33,715 nucleotides of DNA, taken from the NCBI GenBank assembly GCA_038210415.1, contig JBBQWS010000038.1, positions 1 through 33,715 on the forward strand, written 5' to 3'. The first letter of the stretch is position 1. Every line of letters starts with the position of its first letter. Both the position numbers and the translations under genes were made by a program. This document shows, in pieces, positions 26,374-33,715 of this stretch. Source of the DNA: JBBQWS01 sp038210415. Its GTDB lineage: Bacteria; Actinomycetota; Actinomycetes; Prado026. The notes beneath the pieces were generated by a model, which worked only from the letters and a program-made list of their open reading frames with translations, was not told the origin of the DNA and ran no database searches.

Positions 26374-27255
26374 CTAGAAGTCCGGCACGTTGTCCGGCTG
26401 TTCGATCGATCGGGGCGGCAGGCCCAGACTGCGCACGTGTTCGGCGATCTCCGCAAGCGACGCGACCCACACGTCCGAGCAGGCCACGACGTGAGCCATC
26501 AGCCGGTCGAGCTCGACCGCCCGTGACGGCCGGCCGGAGAGGAACGGATGGTTGGTCAGGACCCAGCAGCCCCCCACCGCGCGCAGCGCCTCGAACTCCG
26601 CCTGCCACAGCTCGCGTGCCTTCGCCGGGGTCTCGAGCAGCCCGCTGCCGCTGATGTCCGGCAGGTAGCAGTACTGCTCCCAGTCATCGAGCGCCCACTG
26701 GATAGGGATCTCGACGATCGAGCGGGGCTCGGGCCCGTCGACTGCAAGTTCGTACGGGACGTCCGCGTCCATCAGGCTGGAGTCGTAGAGGAATCCTCGC
26801 TCGGCCAGGAGCGCCGGGCTCCGCCAGGACAGGTCCCACATCGGTGCGCGGTACCCGACCGGTCGGACGCCCGCGACCTCGTCGAGCGCTGCGAGCCCGC
26901 GGTCGAGGTTCGCGGCCTCCTCCTCAGCAGTGACCGAGGTGGGCTGTTCGTGCAGGTAGCCGTGATGGGCGATCTCGTGACCGGCAGACGCGATGTCCCG
27001 GACGACGGCCGGGTACCGGTGCGCGGTGTACCCGGGCACGAAGAACGTGGACCGGATCCGGTGCTTCTCCAGCAGTCCGAGCAGACGCGGGACCCCGACG
27101 AGCGGGCCGTAGGCCTGATGGCTGATCACGCTCATGCGGTCGGCTGTCTGTGGAGAACCCCAGAGGACGGCGGACTCCGCGTCTACGTCGAAGGTGAATG
27201 CGGCCGCTGAGGTGTGGGCGGAGGGCCAGGGGACCGGTGCCGCTGCTGTCGTCAC
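26374..27255 (-). CDS. Polysaccharide-deacetylase-family amidohydrolase (PuuE/HpPgdA-like)
   Basis: A 293-residue NodB-fold protein. Motif 1 is FTFDVD (Asp23/Asp25), motif 2 is HHGYLHE with metal histidines near 98 and 102, motif 3 is GYRAPMWDLS, and a late NHPFLSGRP carries the catalytic histidine region. The HHGYLHE form is typical of the subgroup that includes PuuE-type allantoinases and Helicobacter PgdA rather than classical chitin-oligosaccharide deacetylases. No signal peptide is present, so it acts in the cytoplasm, on a small amide or cyclic amide rather than wall polymer. The GTG at 27255 overlaps the ureohydrolase stop by four bases (GTGA). It is the last gene of the operon. Confidence 0.82.
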   Translation of the reverse strand: MTTAAAPVPWPSAHTSAAAFTFDVDAESAVLWGSPQTADRMSVISHQAYGPLVGVPRLLGLLEKHRIRSTFFVPGYTAHRYPAVVRDIASAGHEIAHHGYLHEQPTSVTAEEEAANLDRGLAALDEVAGVRPVGYRAPMWDLSWRSPALLAERGFLYDSSLMDADVPYELAVDGPEPRSIVEIPIQWALDDWEQYCYLPDISGSGLLETPAKARELWQAEFEALRAVGGCWVLTNHPFLSGRPSRAVELDRLMAHVVACSDVWVASLAEIAEHVRSLGLPPRSIEQPDNVPDF

Positions 27256-28226
27256 GGGGTCTTCTTCATGGCGAGGATGGTGACGAGCTCGTACGCCAGG
27301 TTCGCCGCGGCGACGGCAGTGATCTCGGCGTGGTCGTAGGCGGGCGCGACCTCGACGATGTCCGCGCCGACGAGCCGGGTCCCGCTCATCCCGCGGAGCA
27401 CGCCCAGCAGCTCGCGACTGGTCATGCCGCCGGCCTCGGGCGTTCCCGTCGCGGGCGCGAAAGCGGGATCGAGGACGTCGATGTCGATTGAGACGTAGAC
27501 GGGGGAGTCACCGACGCGGTCGAGCACCTGCTCGAGGATGCCGTCCACGCCGAGCCGGTCGATGTCGCGGCAGTGCACGATCGTGAAGCCGAGCTCCTCG
27601 TCGTCGACGAGATCGGTGCGGTCGTAGAGCGAGCCTCGGATCCCGACGTGTGCCGAGCGACCCTTGACGATGAGACCTTCCTCGGACGCGCGCCGGAACG
27701 GCGTCCCGTGCGTGAACGGGGCGTCGAAGTAGGTGTCCCAGGTGTCCAGGTGGGCGTCGAAGTGGACGAGGGCCAGCGGGCCGTGGTCCGCGTACAGGGC
27801 GCGCAAGATCGGCAAGGCGATCGTGTGGTCCCCACCCAGGCTCACCACGCTGCGGTTGCCCCCATGGCTCAGGGCGGCGATGCCGGCCTGGATCTGCGCC
27901 AGCGCCTCGTCGATATCGAAGGGGTTGCACGCGATGTCGCCCGCGTCGACCACCTGCGCTGAACGGAACGGTGCGACGTCCAGAGCCGGGTTGTACGGCC
28001 GCAGCAACCGCGACGCCTGCCGGATGTGGGCGGGGCCGAAGCGGGCCCCGGGGCGGTAGGTCACCCCGGTGTCGAACGGAACCCCCACGACGGCGACGTC
28101 GAACGTCTCGACGTCCTCGGCGCGTGGAAGCCTGGCGAAGGTGGTCAGGCCCGCGTAGCGCGGTACCTGCATACCGTCGACCTGGCCGACGATCCCGTTG
28201 TCGTAACGCACATGCTGCTCGGTCAC
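27252..28226 (-). CDS. Agmatinase-family ureohydrolase
   Basis: A 324-residue binuclear-metal ureohydrolase that hydrolyses a guanidino group, by family to urea and an amine. Metal ligands are all visible: His134 (GGDHT), Asp157, His159 and Asp161 (FDAHLDTWD), and Asp248 and Asp250 (SIDIDVLDP). HGTPFRRASEEG and IRGSLYDRTD form the substrate-side loops. Agmatine, guanidinobutyrate, guanidinopropionate or free guanidine are all possible substrates, so I do not assign speB. It follows an SDR gene by 44 bases, with a GTG start at 28226, and is coupled to the downstream deacetylase-family gene. Confidence 0.88.
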   Translation of the reverse strand: MTEQHVRYDNGIVGQVDGMQVPRYAGLTTFARLPRAEDVETFDVAVVGVPFDTGVTYRPGARFGPAHIRQASRLLRPYNPALDVAPFRSAQVVDAGDIACNPFDIDEALAQIQAGIAALSHGGNRSVVSLGGDHTIALPILRALYADHGPLALVHFDAHLDTWDTYFDAPFTHGTPFRRASEEGLIVKGRSAHVGIRGSLYDRTDLVDDEELGFTIVHCRDIDRLGVDGILEQVLDRVGDSPVYVSIDIDVLDPAFAPATGTPEAGGMTSRELLGVLRGMSGTRLVGADIVEVAPAYDHAEITAVAAANLAYELVTILAMKKTP

Positions 28227-28270
28227 TGCTGCTCACTTCTCTCGTCGGCACCCGCCTGGACTCCCGGCCG

Positions 28271-29038
28271 TCAGACCCGGCTGCGGGTGGTCCCTCCGTT
28301 CACCTGCACCGTCTGGCCGATCATCGCTGCCAGTCTGAAGTCTGCGAGCAGCGACACCACCGCGGAGATCTCGTCGGGCCGCCCTAGACGACCGAGCGGG
28401 ATCGCGTCCGCGTAGAGCGCGTGGATGTCCTCGAGCGGCACACCGGCAGAGGCGGCGTCGACGAGCAACTGCGGGGTGTCGATCACGCCGGGTGCGACGG
28501 CGTTCACGATGATGCCCTCAGGTGCGAGCTCGCGCCCGAGGGTCTTGACCAACGCGATGAGGCCGGCCTTGGACGCCGCGTAGGCGGTCGCATCCGGCCA
28601 CCCGGTCACTCCCCACTCGCTGGCGATGACCACGATGCGACCGCCTCCGGCGGCGCGCATGACCGGCACCGCCGCCCGGATGAGCGCGAACGTGCCGGAG
28701 AGGTTGGTGTCGACGACCTTCCACCAGTCGTCCGGGTCGTGCTCGAGGAACGGCGCCATGCTCATGTACGCGTGGTTGGCGACCAGGACGTCGAGCGAAC
28801 CGAGCCGGCTGCGGACGGTGTCGATCAGCGCCTCAACGCTGTCCGGGTCGCTCACGTCAGCCGGGAACGCCCCCCCGCCGATCTCGGTGGCGAGTGCGGT
28901 GAGCTCCGGTGAGGCGACCCGGTCGTTCACGGCCACGACGGCTCCGTCGGAGCCGAGCCGTCGGGCGTGCGCAGCGCCCATCCCCTGGGCAGCGCCGGTG
29001 ACCAGCGCGACCCGGCCGCGCAACGAGCTGCGGGACAT
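28271..29038 (-). CDS. Short-chain dehydrogenase/reductase (second SDR of operon)
   Basis: A 255-residue classical SDR. The cofactor motif is TGAAQGMGAAHARRL (TGX3GXG), DVSDPDS lies after strand 4, and NHAY takes the place of the usual NNAG. The catalytic Tyr-X3-Lys is YAASK with Ser in IASEWG. PGVIDTP follows. It probably uses NAD(P)H on an alcohol or carbonyl of an operon intermediate. The ATG at 29038 lies one base after the stop of the first SDR. The NHAY variant differs from its neighbour, so the two SDRs probably act on different substrates. Confidence 0.88.
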   Translation of the reverse strand: MSRSSLRGRVALVTGAAQGMGAAHARRLGSDGAVVAVNDRVASPELTALATEIGGGAFPADVSDPDSVEALIDTVRSRLGSLDVLVANHAYMSMAPFLEHDPDDWWKVVDTNLSGTFALIRAAVPVMRAAGGGRIVVIASEWGVTGWPDATAYAASKAGLIALVKTLGRELAPEGIIVNAVAPGVIDTPQLLVDAASAGVPLEDIHALYADAIPLGRLGRPDEISAVVSLLADFRLAAMIGQTVQVNGGTTRSRV

Positions 29039-29039
29039 C

Positions 29040-29747
29040 TCAGATCACCGCCCCAGCGTTCGGGTTGAGGATCTCGCCGGTGCAGAAGCCGCCCTCGTCG
29101 ACGAGGTACGCGACGCACAGCGCGACCTCATCCGGGCTGGTGAGACGACGCAGCGGCAGTGTGGCGAGGTAGTCCGGGTCGCGCCAGGGCGAGTCGGGGG
29201 CAAGGAGCGGGGTGTCGGTGGGCCCCGGTGCGACCGCGTTGACGCGTACGTCGTCGGCGGCCACTTCGGCCGCCAGGCTACGCACCACCCCGATGATCGC
29301 CCCCTTCGCCGCCGCGTAGTGGGCATCCTCGCCGCCGCCACCGATGGCCAGCTCACTGGTGATAGCCACGATCGAGCCGTCGCGTCGCTGCTTCATGCCG
29401 GGCAGGACGGCGCGGGTTAGGTTGACCAGCCCGCCGAGGTGCACGCTGAGCATGCGGGTCCAGCTGGCCGTGCTGATCTCGGTGATCGGCGCCATCTCGT
29501 AGTAGCCGGCCGCGGACACCGCAGCGCCGACGACGCCGAGCTCGCGTTCGAGCGCGTGCACCGCCTGCTGGACGGCGTCCGAGTCCACCATGTCGACCTG
29601 GGCCGACCACGTGCACGCGGGTGAGGGCGCGCGGTCGAGTCCGGCGACGACCCAGCCACGGTCGGCCAGCTCCCGGGCCACCGCGGCACCGATCCCGCTG
29701 GCCGAACCGGTGACCACCACCACGGAAGGTTCGGATGCCCCGCTCAC
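29040..29747 (-). CDS. Short-chain dehydrogenase/reductase (first SDR of operon)
   Basis: A 235-residue classical SDR with TGSASGIGAAVARELADRG as cofactor motif, SAAGYYEM in the NNAG position, ITSELA with the catalytic serine, and YAAAK as the Tyr-X3-Lys pair. PGPTDTP and a C-terminal CTGEILNPNAGAVI close the fold. The GTG at 29747 overlaps the permease stop (GTGA), so I reject the longer open frame that runs antisense-like through the permease gene. It is not a duplicate of the downstream SDR: the two differ in most positions outside motifs. Confidence 0.87.
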   Translation of the reverse strand: MSGASEPSVVVVTGSASGIGAAVARELADRGWVVAGLDRAPSPACTWSAQVDMVDSDAVQQAVHALERELGVVGAAVSAAGYYEMAPITEISTASWTRMLSVHLGGLVNLTRAVLPGMKQRRDGSIVAITSELAIGGGGEDAHYAAAKGAIIGVVRSLAAEVAADDVRVNAVAPGPTDTPLLAPDSPWRDPDYLATLPLRRLTSPDEVALCVAYLVDEGGFCTGEILNPNAGAVI

Positions 29748-31240
29748 GCGAGCTGCGCTCGTTCGTCGGCGAGCTCGTCCGCGAGCTCCTCCGCGTCGAT
29801 GAGCGAGGTGGGCACCATCCGCGAGCGGACCGTGGCGAAAACCACGAGGCCCACAGTGCCGAGGACGGCCACGGCGATCCAGACCGACCAGTCCAGATAG
29901 CGGTCGGCGTTGACTGCGCGTGGCCAGGAGATGTTCAGGAACTCGAACGCCGCCCACACCGTCGCGAGGACGGTGACGAACAGGGAGCCGCGGCCGAGAG
30001 TGAACGGACCGGGTCGCCACAGGCCGCGCAGCTGGAACACCAGCATGCCGACGAGCGGGAACAAGAACGCCAGGAAGAACCCTCCGGTGGTGAAGTTGAC
30101 CATCAGCAGGTAGACGTTCGGCGACAGGTTGCTGAGCAGGAACAGGCCCGAGCCGATCACCGTGGTCACCACGATCGCGATGACAGGCTGCTTCTGCCCG
30201 GTGCTCAGCTTGGTCAGCAGCCGGGACGCCGGCAGTGCGTTGTCTCGCGCGTACGCCCAGATGACGCGGGAGGCGGAGGTCTGCAAGGCCAGGAAGCTCG
30301 CCAGGAAGCCGATCACGAAGAGCACCTCGACCGGCTTGGCGATGCCGTTGCCGAGCGCGGACGTCAACGTGGAGTAGACCGGGTCGGCGACGTGGCCTGG
30401 GTCCGTGGGCAGCGAGGTCACTGCGGACATGTCTGGGATGGCCAGGATGATCGCCAGGCTCGAGTACATGACGACGATCGCGATGAAGGAGAGCGAGAAG
30501 ATGACGGCCTTCGGGAGGTTCTTCCGCGGCTCATGGACCTCCTCCGCGATCGCGCCGGCGCTCTCGAAGCCGACGAACGACCAGCCGACGAACGCGACTG
30601 CGACCAGGAACGGGCCGGAGAGCGAGAGGTAGCCGTTGCCCGTGCCGGAGCCCAGGCCGCTGGTCAGGACACTCAGCGGCTGATGGCGGTGGAACAGGAG
30701 CAACCAGGTGCCCAGCCCGAGCGAGCCGATCACCTCTGCGGCGATGCTCGCGGTCATGAAGAGCTTCAGCGCGTGCCGTCCGACCAGGTTGAGGCCCGTC
30801 CCGCAAAGGAGGATGACGAAAGCGATGAGCGCCCTCTGCGAGGCCGAGGGGGAGTCGAGACCGAAGATGTTGGCCAGGAAGCCGGCCGCTCCGAGGGCGA
30901 CCGTCGCCATCGCGATGACGAGGGTCCACATGTACGCCCACCCGGCGAACCAGCCGTAGCCCGCGCTGACCAGACGGCGGGACCACTGGTAGATCGACCC
31001 TTCAAGGGGCCACCGCGAGACCAGCATCGCGAAGACGAACGCGACGAGCAGCTGTCCACCGAAGACGAGGAGGAACCCGAACCAGAACGTGGGACCGGCC
31101 GTGCTGATCGCCAGGCCGAAGATGCCGTACAGCGCCACGATCGGCGAGATGAATGCGAAGGCGAAGGCGAACGACGACCAGAGCGAGAAGTCGCGGACGA
31201 GCGTGTGGTCAGCGGGTGCGACCACGGGTGCATTGGACAT
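29744..31240 (-). CDS. APC-superfamily amino acid/polyamine permease
   Basis: A 498-residue polytopic permease with about twelve hydrophobic helices. FISPIVALYGIFGLAISTAGPTFWFG is the typical helix 1-2 region of the APC family, and FVGFESAGAIAEEVHEPRKNLPKAV is the conserved loop after helix 6. It should import an amino acid, polyamine or related amine by cation symport or exchange. GGAGG lies four bases before the ATG at 31240. It is first in the five-gene operon and divergent from the PucR-type regulator, so it probably brings in the substrate that the following enzymes degrade. Confidence 0.9.
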   Translation of the reverse strand: MSNAPVVAPADHTLVRDFSLWSSFAFAFAFISPIVALYGIFGLAISTAGPTFWFGFLLVFGGQLLVAFVFAMLVSRWPLEGSIYQWSRRLVSAGYGWFAGWAYMWTLVIAMATVALGAAGFLANIFGLDSPSASQRALIAFVILLCGTGLNLVGRHALKLFMTASIAAEVIGSLGLGTWLLLFHRHQPLSVLTSGLGSGTGNGYLSLSGPFLVAVAFVGWSFVGFESAGAIAEEVHEPRKNLPKAVIFSLSFIAIVVMYSSLAIILAIPDMSAVTSLPTDPGHVADPVYSTLTSALGNGIAKPVEVLFVIGFLASFLALQTSASRVIWAYARDNALPASRLLTKLSTGQKQPVIAIVVTTVIGSGLFLLSNLSPNVYLLMVNFTTGGFFLAFLFPLVGMLVFQLRGLWRPGPFTLGRGSLFVTVLATVWAAFEFLNISWPRAVNADRYLDWSVWIAVAVLGTVGLVVFATVRSRMVPTSLIDAEELADELADERAQLA

Positions 31241-31279
31241 CGGACCTCCACGGGGATGTGACGAGAATCATCCCCGTCC

Positions 31280-31359
31280 TGTGCAGTGGCACAAGGGATC
31301 GGCGCGAAGAGAGGACGAGACCACTCTCTCGGGGGCGATTGGTTGGAGGTTCGTCCAAC
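31280..31359. promoter_or_regulatory. Divergent control region with three dyads
   Basis: Between the permease and regulator starts lie TGTGC-N4-GCACA (31280-31293), AGAGAG-N10-CTCTCT (31308-31329) and GTTGGA-N6-TCCAAC (31342-31359), all perfect. The last is 30 bases upstream of the regulator -10. They are candidate operators for the PucR-type protein or for the operon promoter. Confidence 0.45.
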
Positions 31360-31389
31360 GAATCGGCTGCGAAAAGCCCCGTCCGCTTG

Positions 31390-31395
31390 TACGTT
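31390..31395 (+). promoter_or_regulatory. Leaderless -10 box for the pucR-like gene
   Basis: TACGTT, six bases, then GTG at 31402, with no ribosome binding site. Confidence 0.5.
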
Positions 31396-31401
31396 GGCGC
31401 C

Positions 31402-32832
31402 GTGGAACCGCAGCCGACGACCCCGCCGCGCGATCCGGCGGCGGTCTCGCTCGCGGAGCTCTTGGCCGCGCCGGAGCTCCGGCTGACCTGTTGCTCGGGC
31501 GCCGACCGTCTGGACCGGGCCGTGCGGTGGGCGCACACCACCGAGCTGCTCGACCCGGGCCAGTACCTGCGTGGTGGGGAGCTCGTGTGCACCGTCGGCT
31601 CGTCCCTGCTGGACGATGACGCCTGCGCTCGGTTCGCCCTTGCGGTCGCGAGCGCGGGCGGTAGCGGGGTCTGCTTCGGGGTCGGTGATGTGCACGACGA
31701 GGTACCTCCGTCGCTGGTGGACGCCTGTCAGGCCCACGACCTGCCACTGCTCCTCGCCCCGATGGGCGCCCCTTTCATCGCTGTCAGCGAGTACCTCGCT
31801 AACCGCCGGGTCGAGGCCGAGACGGCAGCGGGGGAACGCAGCGACCTGTTGCTGGCTGGCCTGCTCGGGGGTGTCCGGGCGCACGCCACGCCAGCTGAGC
31901 TGTTGCACCTCGCGTCGACGAGCCTCGGCGGGCGGCTCTCGCTCAGTGACGGTGACCGGGTGCTGCACTCGTCCGGCCCGGAAGAGCCGGACGACCCGCG
32001 GCTGCTGACTCTCGAGGTGTCCGCGCCCGACGGGACCGTGCTCACCTGGCGCGGCGACGGTCCTCCTCCGACGCCGGCGTTGCTCGCGACGCTCGTGCGC
32101 GTGCTCGACGTCGCGCGGCACGAGCGAGATGTCGAGCAGGACCTGCATCGCGAGCGCGTCGGCCAGCTGTTGGCCCTGGTCGGCGAGCGCCTGGCCGACC
32201 CGTCCGCCCTTGCGCCCGCACTCACCGCTGCCGGCCTGGCCAAGGCGGACGTCGTGTTCTCGGTCTGGCCGTCAGGTGCGGCCCGGGTCCTGGCTGCCAC
32301 CCTCTCCACGTCGACAGCAGTGCTGGGTGAGACCCCGGCTGCGGCTGTCGCTGTGACGAGCTCAGCCGAACGGGTGCGGGAGGCTGCGGCCGCGCTGGGG
32401 CTGCCTTGCGGGGTCAGCCGGAGCATGGCGTTCTCCGATGCCGCCCGGGGCATTGGCGAGGCTCGCGCTGCGTTCGAGCTCGCTCGCAGGCACGGTGGCT
32501 GCGTCGGCCCGGAAGGCTTAACCAGTCTCGAAGGCCTGCTGGAGCAGCAACCGTTCGAACGGCTGCGCCCGTTCATCGACCAGCTCATCGCCCCGCTCGT
32601 GGTTTCGGACGAACAGCGTGGGACGGCGCACGTCCGAACGCTGCGGACGTACCTGGCCCATGACGGCTCGTTGGCCATGACCGCAAAGTCGGAATTCCTC
32701 CACGTCAACACCGTGCGGCACCGGCTCGAACGGGTCCGCGAGCTCACCGGCCGTGACCCGCAGGCGTTCAGCGACCGCGTCGCGCTCGCCATCGGCCTGT
32801 GGGCTCACGACCATCTCGATCCGATCGCCTAG
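31402..32832 (+). CDS. PucR-family transcriptional regulator
   Basis: A 476-residue regulator. The N-terminal PucR ligand domain spans about residues 10-145 (SLAELLAAPELRLTCCSGADRLDRAVRWAHTTELLDPGQYL). A middle GGDEF-like/CdaR region follows, and the C-terminal HTH_30 is visible as LRTYLAHDGSLAMTAKSEFLHVNTVRHRLERVRELTGRD. PucR-type proteins control purine, amine and amino acid catabolism in response to pathway metabolites. It is divergent from the permease operon by 161 bases containing three dyads, so it is the likely local regulator. The GTG at 31402 follows TACGTT by six bases; the longer open frame would overlap the permease gene antisense. Confidence 0.88.
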   Translation: MEPQPTTPPRDPAAVSLAELLAAPELRLTCCSGADRLDRAVRWAHTTELLDPGQYLRGGELVCTVGSSLLDDDACARFALAVASAGGSGVCFGVGDVHDEVPPSLVDACQAHDLPLLLAPMGAPFIAVSEYLANRRVEAETAAGERSDLLLAGLLGGVRAHATPAELLHLASTSLGGRLSLSDGDRVLHSSGPEEPDDPRLLTLEVSAPDGTVLTWRGDGPPPTPALLATLVRVLDVARHERDVEQDLHRERVGQLLALVGERLADPSALAPALTAAGLAKADVVFSVWPSGAARVLAATLSTSTAVLGETPAAAVAVTSSAERVREAAAALGLPCGVSRSMAFSDAARGIGEARAAFELARRHGGCVGPEGLTSLEGLLEQQPFERLRPFIDQLIAPLVVSDEQRGTAHVRTLRTYLAHDGSLAMTAKSEFLHVNTVRHRLERVRELTGRDPQAFSDRVALAIGLWAHDHLDPIA

Positions 32833-32962
32833 GCCCTGGATGTGCGCGCAGGACCTGTCGACCGAGCCCCTTGGCACCCCTGAGCGATCGCGAACTGCGT
32901 GCTGACGCCATCGGTGGCGCCCCTTGGGTTGGCGGTGTTGGGTCATCGTGCAGGGTCGAGCG

Positions 32963-32968
32963 TACGGT
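32963..32968 (+). promoter_or_regulatory. Leaderless promoter of the alpha/beta hydrolase gene
   Basis: TACGGT, six bases, then ATG at 32975. TTGGGT at 32938-32943 could be a -35 with 19-base spacing. Confidence 0.5.
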
Positions 32969-32974
32969 CTAGGT

Positions 32975-33715
32975 ATGCCCGTGCCGCCAGCCCTTTCCCT
33001 TCGCGGGCCCCACCGGAGGCTGCTCTTCAGCGCGATAGCCGTGCTCGTCGTGGCGGTCATCGCCCTCGCTCTGCTCGTCAAGCGGCCCTCCGAGGCGACG
33101 CCGACCACCGAGCAGACACGGCTCGGCCCGGTGATCCTGGTCCCCGGCTACGGCGGCGGCACTGACGCCCTCGACAACCTCGCGGCCCGGTTGCAGACCA
33201 CCGGGCGTACCGCCACTGTGCTGAAGCTGGCCGGCGACGGGACGGGCGACCTCCGCGTCGAGGCCGGCCTGCTCAAGGTTGCGGTCGACGCCGCCCTGGC
33301 CAGCGGCGCGCCGTCGGTCGACCTCGTCGGCTACTCTGCCGGCGGTGTGGTCACCCGGTTGTGGGCCAAGGAGCTGGGCGGCGCCGTGCACGCCCGACGC
33401 ATCGTGCTGCTCGGTTCGCCTAACCACGGCACCGACATCGCCGCTCTCGGCGCGTCATTCGGGGGATCCCTCTGCCCCGCGGCCTGCCAGCAGCTGGCCC
33501 CCGACAGCTCGTTGTTGCAGTCGCTCAACGCCGGCGGCGAGACCGTCGAAGGTCCGCAGTGGGTGAGCATCTGGACCAACCAGGACCAGGTCGTGACGCC
33601 ACCGGACTCGGCCCGCCTCGGCGGCGCGCTCGACATCGTGGTCCAGGACGTCTGCGCGGGAGCGCAGGTCGACCACGGGCGGCTACCCATCGACCGGGCG
33701 ATGCAGGGGCTGGTG
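32975..33715 (+). CDS. Membrane-anchored alpha/beta hydrolase (lipase-like), 3' truncated by window
   Basis: 247 residues are visible, and the frame is still open at the window end. One N-terminal hydrophobic segment (about 15-35) anchors or exports the protein. The hydrolase fold follows: PVILVPGYGGG is the oxyanion loop, DLVGYSAGG carries nucleophile Ser121, VLLGSPNHGTD is typical of class 2 lipases, and WTNQDQVVTPPDSARL supplies the acid Asp region. The histidine is probably in VDHGRLP near the end. The substrate is unknown, probably a lipid or ester outside the membrane. It follows the PucR-type gene by 142 bases but has its own promoter. Confidence 0.85.
   Translation, partial: MPVPPALSLRGPHRRLLFSAIAVLVVAVIALALLVKRPSEATPTTEQTRLGPVILVPGYGGGTDALDNLAARLQTTGRTATVLKLAGDGTGDLRVEAGLLKVAVDAALASGAPSVDLVGYSAGGVVTRLWAKELGGAVHARRIVLLGSPNHGTDIAALGASFGGSLCPAACQQLAPDSSLLQSLNAGGETVEGPQWVSIWTNQDQVVTPPDSARLGGALDIVVQDVCAGAQVDHGRLPIDRAMQGLV

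Noticed and set aside
29735..31261. A 508-codon open frame on the plus strand, rich in Asp, Glu, Arg and Gln
   Set aside because: It is antisense to the APC permease. Hydrophobic codons read backwards give such charged chance proteins.

Overview
This is a strongly GC-rich chromosomal segment of an actinobacterium. The evidence is the gene order carD, yacL-like PIN/TRAM gene, ispD, ispF, cysS, rlmB, the lpqE-like lipoprotein gene beside carD, the furA-katG pair, an MsiK-type sugar ATPase downstream of rlmB, frequent GTG starts, and several start codons placed 6-8 bases after a TANNNT box (leaderless promoters). The sequence does not allow a genus call.

Layout. 1-126: tail of an unidentified gene. 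159-2841 (minus): furA-katG, peroxide defence, with a leaderless promoter. 2986-3459: a cupin. 3460-3804: no gene seen. 3805-5977 (minus): lpqE-like lipoprotein, UbiA-family prenyltransferase and a membrane-anchored thioredoxin-fold protein. 6149-13088 (plus): housekeeping block with carD, PIN/TRAM membrane protein, ispD and ispF (MEP isoprenoid pathway), a TPR protein, a PPOX-family oxidoreductase, cysS and rlmB. 13089-13391: a long inverted repeat whose arms begin just after the stop codons of two convergent genes. 13392-17286 (minus): DUF4032 kinase-like protein, msiK-like ATPase and a sugar-binding lipoprotein with no permease genes nearby. 17392-18747: PLP-dependent decarboxylase. 18757-19764 (minus): a fusion of a PPOX flavin-type domain, a four-cysteine linker and a MarR domain.

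19885-20646: tRNA-Thr(TGT), a small tyrosine-recombinase remnant directly abutting its 3' end, and an unrecognised secreted protein. This looks like the scar of an integrated element. 20905-25701: a complete livKHMGF-type ABC importer operon. 25782-26373: a DoxX-like membrane protein and a probable frameshifted SnoaL-like remnant.

26374-32832: a catabolic locus. A PucR-type regulator is divergent from a tightly overlapped five-gene operon (APC permease, two short-chain dehydrogenases, an agmatinase-family ureohydrolase, a polysaccharide-deacetylase-family amidohydrolase). I infer uptake and stepwise breakdown of a guanidino- or amide-containing compound. 32975 to the end: start of a membrane-anchored alpha/beta hydrolase.

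The most unusual items are the PPOX-Cys4-MarR fusion with an adjacent palindrome, the permease/SDR/SDR/ureohydrolase/deacetylase operon, the inverted repeat linking two convergent 3' ends, and the recombinase scar at tRNA-Thr. No CRISPR array, complete insertion sequence, rRNA or phage gene cluster was seen.
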